DNA of 64,000 nt, taken from the NCBI GenBank assembly GCA_007644065.1, contig VJWN01000022.1, positions 310,001 through 374,000 on the forward strand. Reading direction: 5' to 3'. The position numbers and the translations under genes were made by a program. The notes beneath the pieces were generated by a model that was not told the origin of the DNA, did no database searches, and saw only the letters and a list, made by a program, of their open reading frames with translations. Below, piece by piece: positions 55,664 to 64,000 of this stretch. Positions within the stretch are counted from its first letter, which is position 1; every line of letters starts with the position of its first letter. This DNA is from Margaritispora aquatica. Lineage: Eukaryota > Ascomycota > Leotiomycetes > Helotiales > Discinellaceae.

Positions 55664-58050
55664 CTAGAATCTAAGATCCCATCCAATCTTGGGTCCCAGC
55701 TTGGGCAATTCCTCAGCCACACTCTGCACATCTTTGTCACCTCTGCCACTGAGACAGATGACAATATCTTGGTCCTTATCCATGGTCTTGGCGAGCTCCA
55801 TGGCACCGTAGACAGCATGTGCAGTTTCCAAAGCTGGAATGATACCTTCTAGCTGGGAAATCAAACGGAACCCAATGAAGGCCTCGGCATCATTGCAAGC
55901 AATGAACTTAGCTCTTTCACTATCTTTCCAGGAAGCAAGTTCGGGACCAACACCAGGATAATCAAGACCAGCAGAGACGGAATGGGTATCGCTGATCTGA
56001 CCATGCTTATCTTGAAGGACATAGGTACGCACTCCGTGGAGAACTCCCTTGGTACCGCCAGTCAAAGTGGCACTGTGACGACTTGTCTCAATACCGTCAC
56101 CTCCAGCTTCTACGCCAAGCAACTTAACCGTTGGGTCCTTGGAGAATGGGTAGAACATGCCGACGGCGTTCGAGCCGCCACCAACACAGGCAACAACAGC
56201 GTCTGGAAGTTTCCCTCTCTTTTCAAGCATCTGAGCACGAGTCTCATTACCGATGACTGATTGGAAAGTTCTAACGATGGTTGGGAAAGGGTGAGGACCA
56301 ATAGCCGAGCCAATGATATAGTGAGTAGTGTCAAGTCTGACCACCCAGGCACGCATCGCTTCGTTTACAGCATCACGAAGAGTCTGAGTCCCAGCCTCAA
56401 CGGCAATGACTTGAGCACCAAGGAGCTTGATTCGGAATACGTTCAAAGCTTGACGTCTGACATCCTCAGCTCCCATGAAGATGGTACATTTCATGCCAAA
56501 CTTCGCGCAACATGTAGCAGTCGCAACACCATGCTGACCAGCTCCAGTCTCAGCGATGATCTCGGTCTTCCCCAATCTTCTTGCGAGCAGAATCTGACCA
56601 AGAGCATTGTTAATCTTGTGACTTCCAGTGTGGTTCAGATCCTCTCTTTTCAACCAGATGTTTGCTCCACCAGCATGCTCAGTCAAACGCTCAGCCAAAT
56701 GCATTTGGCCAGGACGTCCCATCCAAGGGTAGTAAGAACGATACTCTTCCCAGAACGAAGGATCGTCTTTGATTTTATCGAAACCAGCCTCAAGCTCGCG
56801 AAGGCAGTCCATCAAAGATTCAGGGACGTATTGGCCACCAAATTCTCCAAATCGTTGTGGCATAGTATCAGGGTCCATTGGTTCATCGGTATTCAACGCT
56901 TCAAGTTGATCAGCAAGACCTGCTCCGTCGCCGTTCTCACGAATGACACCATCGACTGTGGCCTTCCCAATTGGCTCGGCTGCTGCAGCCAAAGTTTCGA
57001 TAATTCCGACTTCTCTAGTAAGCCCTTCATTTGGCGCATTTCGACGACCACAAACTTCAGCGCAGTATTCCTCTACATTCTTGGCCCCCTCGCCAGGTGT
57101 TGATTGTGCAAGGGTAGTGATGATCTGACTCCCAATGACCACACCATCGGCAATTGAAGCAACACTCAAGAAGTGGTCTCTGGTGCTCACACCAAACCCA
57201 ACGGCAACGGCTTTGTCTCCAGATTCCTCCTTGACGCGCTTGAGAAGAGCTGGTAGGTCGGCGTTCAGGGTTCCAGTCGCACCAGTAACACCCATGCGGG
57301 ACACCACATAGATGAAGGAATCGGCAAGCTTGCAAAGAAGCTTCATTCGTTTTTCGGAAGTAGCGGGGGCAATAAGAGGAACGTATGAGAGTCTGCGAAG
57401 GTGTTAGTATGTGAGCTCCACAATCCAGTTTTGATAACATGCCCTCCTTTGGTGCAAAAGTTTCGGAAGGAGATGGCCTCCTCCGGTGGCAAATCAACAA
57501 TAATAAAGCCGTTGACACCGGCCTCCCTGCAGTCCTTCAAAAGTCTCTCCTCTCCGTAGCTCAGCATGGGATTGTAATAACCCATGAACAAGATTGGGGC
57601 TCGAAGTCCTCTCTTTCGGGCATCTCGAACCATGTCGAGCACGGAAGTGACAGTGACTCCATTCTTCAAGGCTTGCTAGAATTCTATGAGTAATGTGTCC
57701 GATTCTGATACCCAAGATGTGTACAAACAGTATTTGCTTTTTGAATTGTAGGTCCATCTGCAATGGGATCGGTGAAAGGAAGGCCAAGTTCAATAACATC
57801 TTGAAAATTATGAGCAAAACTTCGTAGTGAACCAATTGATTGGATTTCTCACCAGCTCCACCAGCTTCCATTCCAAGCATGATATCCGCTGTCTCTGTTG
57901 GAGTAGGGAATCCAGCAGTGACATAAGTCACCAACGCTGCCTTTCAACAAAAAGTCAGTAAAGTGGCGGTGTCTGTAAAACGCAATAGCATGGTAGACGT
58001 ACTCTTCCCTCCTTCTTGCATTGAGCAAAAGTCTGCTTGAGGTATTCCAT
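55664..58050 (-). CDS. TRP5: Bifunctional tryptophan synthase (alpha-beta fusion, 722 aa)
   Basis: Five exons in phase: 58003-58050, 57853-57940, 57729-57799, 57443-57675 and 55664-57392. It catalyses the last step of tryptophan synthesis, indole-3-glycerol phosphate plus serine to tryptophan, using pyridoxal phosphate. The alpha domain shows [20 protein letters not shown], the catalytic [17 protein letters not shown] and [16 protein letters not shown] linker leads to the beta domain, with [20 protein letters not shown], the PLP lysine in [15 protein letters not shown], the glutamate in [10 protein letters not shown] and the phosphate-binding [10 protein letters not shown]. Length matches fungal enzymes. 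Intron 4 (57393-57442) has a GC donor (GCATGT) instead of GT, with a perfect TACTAAC branch and GCAG acceptor. Start codon 58050; the gene is divergent from SDH8. Confidence 0.96.
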
Positions 58051-58370
58051 GATTGCGGTGGGAAAATGTGTAAAGTTGATACCAATTGGAAGGGAAAAGA
58101 GCAGGAAATGGCCTTGATATAGCAAATTCTGACCTGCTTGGTGAGTCAACAGATGGAACACATTCACTTTACTTTATCCTGCCCCTCGATCCAATTCGGA
58201 CACCGCCCACATCAAAAGTGGCAGAATATTATGTAATGCAAGACTGTTGACTTTCAAGACCCACTTCAACTTGCTACCGTCTTTCACACCACATTATCTC
58301 ATATCCTTTCAATGCCACTTCTCAATTCGATCCTCAATAATCAAGGAATAATACACAAGATACCAACACC
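58051..58370. promoter_or_regulatory. Shared divergent promoter, tryptophan synthase / SDH8
   Basis: Only 320 bases separate the two start codons, so both promoters and 5' UTRs lie here. No TATA box is obvious. CT-rich leaders are visible toward each gene. Coregulation is possible but not shown. Confidence 0.5.
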
Positions 58371-58856
58371 ATGTCTCGACTACTCGCACGCAAAAACTTT
58401 TTGCCATCCCGACGATACTTCTCCCAAACTACGCTTCGGCCAGCATTCGCGACTGGCCCAGCACCACCGCGTTTGCCTCCGAAAGAACAGGAAGAATTTG
58501 AAAGACTCCAAAAAGCCTCAACAGGAGCGTTCAGCACACCAAAGCCATCAGTCGTCACCAATCCAACAGCAGAAGCAGAAGTAGCACCAGCTCCGCGAGC
58601 ACGACCGCAAATCAACCAGTCTCCAGCATCGAAGGTGGAGGACATTGAGATTGCCGCAGTCAACGCTAGGGTAGCAGCGACAGGGAAGGGAGAAGAGTTG
58701 CACCCTGACATCAGAAGAGGAGCCAAGCCAGAATTTGAAGGAGATGTAAATCCCAAGACAGGAGAGGTTGGAGGCCCAAAGAACGAGCCTTTGAGATGGG
58801 GAAGCACTGGAGAAAGGGGTGACTGGAGCTACAATGGAAGAGTGACGGATTTTTAA
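58371..58856 (+). CDS. SDH8: Succinate dehydrogenase assembly factor 4 (SDHAF4/Sdh8), 161 aa
   Basis: A single-exon gene with start context ACACCATGTC. The N-terminus (MSRLLARKNFLPSRRYFSQT) is an Arg-rich mitochondrial presequence. A Pro/Ala-rich middle is poorly conserved. The C-terminal ~45 residues are the SDHAF4 (DUF1674) signature: FEGDVNPKTGEVGGPKNEPL followed by RWGSTGERGDWSYNGRVTDF at the very end. The factor binds flavinylated Sdh1 in the mitochondrial matrix, limits its oxidation and helps it join Sdh2. Length and layout fit fungal orthologues. Intact. Confidence 0.95.
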   Translation: MSRLLARKNFLPSRRYFSQTTLRPAFATGPAPPRLPPKEQEEFERLQKASTGAFSTPKPSVVTNPTAEAEVAPAPRARPQINQSPASKVEDIEIAAVNARVAATGKGEELHPDIRRGAKPEFEGDVNPKTGEVGGPKNEPLRWGSTGERGDWSYNGRVTDF

Positions 58857-59274
58857 GAGGAGGAAAGACAATTTCTAAGAGGAGATTGCGGCTTTGTGTT
58901 AGAAGTGGTCTCTCAGACGCACATCCCACCCGAACCTGTTTGCTAGCAACAACAAGTGACCCCAAATGGTCTATCCACAGCTTGTTTATTTGTTTTGCTT
59001 TTGTTGTTTGGTTATTTTCCCTATTGCTAACTTGATGTTGATTTTGTTTGATGCAGAAAGAAATGTGTAAAGGATCTTTGCCAGACGAAAAGCCTAGTGG
59101 CAATCGGATTGTACGAAGTATGGGCTTTGTTGCGATTTTGTTTGATGTCTCAGAACCTATTTCGATTTCCGGATGTTGGAAGTGCTATAAGTTGAGCCCT
59201 TCCCCTCTGCTCAAAATCTGTGAACAACTTGTTCTGTCGATACACTTACCCTACCACGCTTCGACGGTAATACT
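58857..59274. other. Spacer between SDH8 and the kinase-HAD gene
   Basis: The 3' flank of SDH8 and 5' flank of the next gene. No gene recognised. Confidence 0.5.
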
Positions 59275-61405
59275 ATGTTGTCTCCAAAATACTTCGCCTC
59301 ATTGAGTATCTCCACTAGCTCTAAAGAATTGCAGAATCAGCTATGGGCCGCTGGAGAAAAGCCAATTGTGATAGGTATTTACGGAGTCTCAGGTTGTGGT
59401 AAGACTCATCTCATGAAGGGTCTGAAATTTGATCTGGGAGAAATCTATTATTCATTTTACGATGATTCTGAAGCAATTGACAAGGTTGTCAAGGGTGGAA
59501 TCAATGCATACAAGAAGCTGGACGATAACAGCAAAACCCTCAGAAGAATGGAGGCTATTGTTGCCATCCGGAACGAATGTTCTAACACCGGTCGCATTGG
59601 GGTTTTTGCTGGGCATTATATGTTCTGGGATGAAAGTGAAGCCACAGGACGTTTGGTGTGGACCAATGAGGATAAACGCACTTACACACATATTATTTAT
59701 CTTCAAGTCTCTCCAAACATGATTTTATCACAACGTCAAGTTGATCTCAATAAAGGAAATCGAACACGACCACAGGAAACTTCAGACCACGTCAAAAAGT
59801 TGCAGCATGCTGAAATTGATGCACTGCGCTCCACTTGCATGAATAACGATATTCTGTTCACCGTCATCAACAGTCCATCACAATCCGCCTTTCTCCCCAA
59901 GAGTTTGGAACTTCTTGACGACTTTCGACGCCATAGCTCTAAAATCAATGAGATTCGAGCTCGTAACAGACTAGACCATATCATTTCTTCAGAACCTCCA
60001 CCAGAGAAGTTCATCGTTCTGGATGGTGACAAAACATTGACTGCACAGGACACTGGACCAATGTTCTTCCACAAGTCACCCAAATCATTAAACTTTTCGA
60101 ATCCATTGAAGACGGTTTTTGGTAGTCCGATGAAATACTCGTATCAAGCATTTCGTCAGGCCATGCTTCTTCATCATGAATTGGCTGGAGAAGTGTTATT
60201 TGAGGAGATTTGCACCAAAGTGGCAGCCGAGGTGATAGTGCGCCCAGAATTCGTTCGCCTTCTCGAAGCAGCCAGTATTCAAAAGCATACAAAAGCATAT
60301 CTGTGTAATTGTCATCACCTGTGGACTGCGAAGAGTTTGGGAGCTTGTTATTGGGATGGTAGCGAAGAAAGGGAGCTTTGTCAACAAAGTCCATGTCATC
60401 GGTGGTGGGCTTCTCTCAAACGGTTTCGTCGTGGCCCCTTCGGTGAAGGGCAATTTGGTCAAGCACATGCGAACCAAATTTGGGGCTCCTGTTTGGGCAT
60501 TTGGAGATAGTGTCCTGGATTTGGAAATGATGAAAGAGGCCTCCCACGCTATCGTTGTTGTTGGTGACGAGAAAACTAGGAGCAAGATCATGGAGGCGGC
60601 TCTGCACACAGCTTTGGAGAAAGGATTAGTGGCTCGACAGGTCCTGCTACCCAGCACCGTCTCACCGCGACTGAACACCAACATTCTCCCGATCTTTCGA
60701 CTTGACGACCCTCAATTTGTCAGCGAGCTATTCGCCCGCAGCGATCAAGTCGAAGTCGGAGACCAAGTCAATGTGACGCATCAAATCAAAGTCACCGTGG
60801 CGAAGATGCATGTTGCAAAACTCCTCCAGACACCAATGCGCGATGCTGCCTATTCTGGATCTCTTCTTCGAGAAGCGCATCGAAGAGTAGGCTGGTATCT
60901 TGCTACTGAGTTTCTCTCAACTATCATTGGAACAGAACAATATCCCATTGTGAACGTGCAACATGTGAATGGCACAGCAGATGGCTATCGCTTCAAAGAA
61001 GAAAATAGCATCACTGTCGTTGCTCTCATGCGTGGAGGTGAACCCATGGCTTTTGGTGTCAGCGATGCAATGCCACTCGCTATGTTCGTACATGCTCACC
61101 ACCCCCATGATCTCAAGCCCGCGCATCTCGAAGGCCAACATACTGTCATCCTTGTTGACTCGGTTATCAATAGTGGTACAACAATCATTGAGTTTCACAA
61201 GCGTGTACGGAGTTTAGAACCTGGAATCCGCGTCCTTGTAATTTGTGGAGTTATGCAGAACCAATCGTCACAAGCTCTTCGGGTTGGAATTGGTGCTGAC
61301 AAATCCCTCGAAGTGGTTGCATTGCGTATGTCGGATAATAAGTTCACTGGTTGGGGGACCACAGATACAGGGAATCGGTTGTACAACACGACGCATATTC
61401 CTTAA
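59275..61405 (+). pseudogene. P-loop kinase-HAD-phosphoribosyltransferase gene broken by a 10-bp duplication
   Basis: The frame from ATG 59275 encodes a P-loop kinase-like domain (VIGIYGVSGCGKTHLMKGL; later GHYMFWDES) and then a HAD hydrolase start (FIVLDGDKTLTAQDTGPMF). It runs to about residue 335 and then into nonsense. Homology resumes one base over (TCGLRRVWELVIGMVAKKGS, then HAD motif IV FGDSVLDLEMM). It continues through a uracil-phosphoribosyltransferase-like domain (ITVVALMRGGEPMAFGV; PRPP loop VILVDSVINSGTTIIEF) to 61405. The break coincides with a perfect tandem duplication, CAAAAGCATA twice at 60280-60299. One copy alone keeps the frame open, giving about 706 aa. So an originally intact three-domain protein, probably for nucleobase or nucleotide salvage, has a recent +10 mutation. 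Confidence 0.85.
60280..60299 (+). repeat. 10-bp tandem duplication that shifts the frame
   Basis: CAAAAGCATA occurs twice in tandem with no mismatch. The two copies have length +1 modulo 3, matching the frame change seen between the two halves of the gene. Confidence 0.9.
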
Positions 61406-62238
61406 TTTTGTCTTCAATCCAGGGTGATTTCGTCTCAGTGAGGAGTTCAGCACAGCTCCCGGGATCTGGAGATCTTAAATGTGATGGAATTTTCATACAT
61501 GTTCCCCAGATCTGAATCAATCGTGCATAATATGACAGGCATTCGAACCCTCTTTGCTAGTTCGGAAAGAATGTGCGTCAGCATCACATATTTTTCATCT
61601 TTTGGCTATGATTGAAGTTCAGCTCTTGTTTCCTGGCGTTCGTTACAGTCTTCCCTCATTTTGCAAGAGCGGAAACACCCGCTGCATGTCTTACATTGAT
61701 CGGGAGACTCGGCTGGTCCCGTGGGTTCGATCTCAGCTGCAAGTCAAGAACTTGTATTACCTCACCGTCGCTTTTCTTTGAGCATCTTTTATACTGCTGA
61801 ATGAGGTTGATGTGGTGGTGGAGGTGGACACGTGAAGCCACCTCACATTGGGTTTCTTTGTTTACACTCCTAAGTGCAGAAACTTGGTACCAATCGAATT
61901 ATATGTTACTCGCCTTTTCCAAAACCCTGCAAGCTGCCGGTCTCTTTAGCACAGGCATGTAGCCAATTGAAAACCTCAATCGATGTTAGAGAAGCCCTGG
62001 TAGGTTGAAGATAACCGAAAACGCGAGTGCATAGCGCCATAGCAATAGCAACGACAGAGGCATGATACAGAGTCTCCTTTCATTTTCAATTTTCTTTTCT
62101 TCACAACATAAGAACTATAAACATCTCATTAACCCCACTACTTTTTGAATTTCATTCCTCCAACACTATAAGTCACCAACACTCTGAATCACTCATAGTC
62201 TAAACTCCTTTACACATCTCACTATCTTCCCAGACAAT
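61406..62238. other. Spacer and promoter of cysteine-rich peptide gene B
   Basis: No supported gene. Overlapping short frames at 61554-61841 lack family content. From 62080 the DNA is CT-rich and leader-like, as in front of peptide gene A. Confidence 0.5.
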
Positions 62239-62566
62239 ATGAAGCTCTCCATCCTCTCCATTGCCACCCTCTCGCTCTTCAGCACTGTGCTTGCCCTGCC
62301 TGCTGCTCTTTCCAGCCCTAAGCAGCAGAGCCCCAACCACGAGAACCCACTCAAGGTCCTCATCAGCATTGATAACCAAGCGTGTCGGCCATCCGACTGT
62401 CTGTCTATCTTCCTTTACCTTCCTCAAACCACTTTCCACATAAGTTCTGAAAATGGACCGTATTTGAGTGCCTTTACTGACACCAATATTGTTTGTAGAT
62501 TACTGCTACGAGCATTACCAATGTTGTTCTAGTTTTTGCATAATCCAGTACGATGCATGCAAGTAA
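62239..62566 (+). CDS. Secreted cysteine-knot-like peptide B (75 aa precursor)
   Basis: Two exons, 62239-62398 and 62499-62566, with a 100-nt intron (GTCTGT donor, ACTGAC branch, GTAG acceptor). The 75-aa precursor has a signal peptide (MKLSILSIATLSLFSTVLA, cleaved near LPAAL), a pro-region ending LKVLISID, and six cysteines spaced C-x6-C-x5-CC-x3-C-x6-C, identical to gene A at 52113. Exon 2 is 68 nt in both, and the intron splits the loop between the first two cysteines in both, so they are paralogues. The donor is weaker than gene A's, which leaves some doubt about the exact junction. The mature peptide is about 27 aa. Function unknown. Confidence 0.75.
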
Positions 62567-62701
62567 GCTCTGTCGAGCTGTGTTACCAATGCGTTGAAAT
62601 GGGTCCTGGCTAGGGTTGTGGGTGGCAAATAAGCTGAGTGGTGGTGTTGACCTTTTGCTGTTGGGGTATATGGATCAGGAAGCGCTAGCTGAAAGACGGA
62701 T

Positions 62702-64000
62702 ATGAAGAAGGATCTGTACGTGTTTTTCTTCTCTGCGGCCTCTACGTCATTGCCGTTGTGGGAAAACAACAAGAAACAAGTTTTGGAGCTCCTAAGCAAC
62801 GATAACGAATGCAAAGTGGCTCTTGTGGACTTTGACATGGGCAAGAAGCCGTCCACGCTCAAGGTGGTAGCTCCTTGCATCCAACTTCGTCGCTCAGGCA
62901 AAGTCATTCTTGCCGATGTCATTGCGGATGCCTTGGAGCTCTCCGGCAAATGCCTGATTCGATGTAGCGCAGATTCATCTGGCCCATTACCCTTAGTCAA
63001 TCCTGTTCCCCTGGAGAAACACAGACCTGTTCTAATCGCTTATCCCAATGCTGGTTGTCCAGTGACAGAGCCAATTTGGCTATGTTCTAAATGTAAAGAG
63101 CAGGTCACATTTGGCTTCAAGGTGGATAAGAAAAAAGACGACAAGACACCAGACACACATGAGGATAATTTGTCTGCAACTGTGGTGCTTACGACTTGGG
63201 GCTCGCTGAGTTCAAGTGCAAGAACAAAGCTTACCATATCGGCTACGTGAAGCACCCAGGCGGCAGAAGCACATTCTGCGAACTCCTTTTGACGATGAAA
63301 CCGTTTGAACAGTACAATATTCTTCTCTTGGGCGAAACGGGCTGCGGCAAGTCAACATTTATCAATGCTATGGTCAACTACTTGTTGTATGACCACCTTC
63401 AAGATGCTATCGATGCTGAGAGTTTGACATTTGCAGTGCCGGGCTACTTTCAGTTTCAGGATCCCAATATCGCAGGTCGAACGGTTGATGTTTCTTTTGG
63501 TGAAGAAAATGCCACAGAGGAATTATCCAAGACAGGGCAGTCCGCCACCCAGTCAACCGTGTCATACGTTATCAATGTGAATGGAAGGCTTATTCGCTTG
63601 GTGGATACCCCTGGCTTGGGCGATACTCGAGGGATAGACCAAGGCTATAAAAATGTAGCCGACATCATGAAAAAGCTTGAGTCGGTTGACAATCTGAGCG
63701 CCATCATGTTCCTCGTGAAAAACAACTCAGGACGGCTTACGCCCAGCTTTGACTTTGTTTTGTCAGAGCTGATGAATCATCTACACAAAGACACCGCCAA
63801 GAATATTATATATGGCCTCACGTACGGGGCTGCATTTCATTTCACAATTGGGGAGGCTAAGGTACCACTAGAGAATTTGCTGAGTGACAGGAAGCTGCCT
63901 GTTCAAAAATTAGTCTCTGACCAAAATGCATTTGTCTTTGACGCAGAGGGTTTCCGTTTCGTAGCTGCATTGCAGCAGGCGCAGAAGGAGATGCCGAGCA
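62702..64000 (+). pseudogene. AIG1/septin-like GTPase, 5' part, with frame break; runs off the window
   Basis: The frame from 62702 encodes an N-terminal region with a CSKC pair (EPIWLCSKCKEQVTFGF). It then ends in a frame with a stop at 63250. In another frame, text resumes at FVCNCGAYDLGLAEFKCK, a second Cys pair that would complete a zinc-ribbon-like unit, and goes on to the P-loop LLLGETGCGKSTFINAMVN and the switch/G3 motif RLIRLVDTPGLGDTRGID. Later motifs are ATQSTVSYV upstream and NAFVFDAEGFRFVAAL downstream. The frame stays open to base 64000. The break lies near 63165-63172, where a TAA immediately precedes FVCNCG in the new frame, so one base seems lost. No intron fits. It belongs to the fungal AIG1-like G proteins; a single lesion suggests recent decay or an error. 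Confidence 0.65.

Noticed and set aside
56261..57103. 280-codon plus-strand ORF
   Set aside because: It is antisense to the conserved beta domain of tryptophan synthase and reflects its codon bias.
61700..61750. tRNA-like GGGTTCGATCTC motif
   Set aside because: Resembles a T-arm, but there is no acceptor stem, D-arm or anticodon arm at the right distance.

Overview
This is a window from the nuclear genome of a filamentous ascomycete (Pezizomycotina; a leotiomycete such as a helotialean is my guess). The evidence is short introns of about 45-55 nt with GTANGT donors and CTAAC/CTGAC branch points, a fused fungal tryptophan synthase, a Zn2Cys6 regulator, a fungal N-terminal STAND-type domain, many 2EXR-domain genes and long intergenic spacers. 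No tRNA, rRNA or CRISPR array was seen.

Layout. The first 20 kb is gene-poor and full of decaying genes: a pair of uncharacterised paralogues (1.0-3.05 kb, the second frameshifted), a degraded NO VEIN/sacsin-like gene (4.0-8.06 kb), an intact 2EXR gene (8.8-9.9 kb), a sterol/UDP-glucosyltransferase relic (12.2-12.7 kb), three broken 2EXR copies (13.4, 17.9 and 19.5-20.5 kb) and one intact mitochondrial membrane protein gene (15.7-16.9 kb). From 21 to 35 kb come three intact genes: a seven-exon gene joining a fungal N-terminal domain, TPR-like repeats and an aberrant Rho GTPase domain; the vacuolar CLN3/Btn1 transporter; and the Rpd3L subunit Rxt3. The spacers here are rich in microsatellites. 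From 36 to 54 kb the window is again accessory: a 2EXR remnant, a 2EXR gene split by a 767-bp non-autonomous DNA transposon, a small secreted protein, a Zn2Cys6 regulator, an Ldh2-type dehydrogenase, a cysteine-knot-like secreted peptide and an intact 2EXR gene. From 54.5 to 64 kb gene density rises: sulfotransferase-like protein, bifunctional tryptophan synthase, SDHAF4/Sdh8, a kinase-HAD-phosphoribosyltransferase gene broken by a 10-bp tandem duplication, a second cysteine-knot-like peptide and the 5' part of an AIG1-like GTPase gene.

How it fits together. The housekeeping genes (tryptophan synthase, SDH8, CLN3/BTN1, RXT3) are intact with every exon in phase. Nonsense codons, frameshifts and one transposon insertion fall only in lineage-variable families. 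This argues that the lesions are real decay and not sequencing error. The most unusual intact gene is the Fungal_N-TPR-Rho fusion at 21387-24672: its Rho domain has a P-loop one residue short, Leu where the catalytic Gln should be, and no CAAX box, as expected of a pseudo-GTPase module on an NLR-like scaffold.
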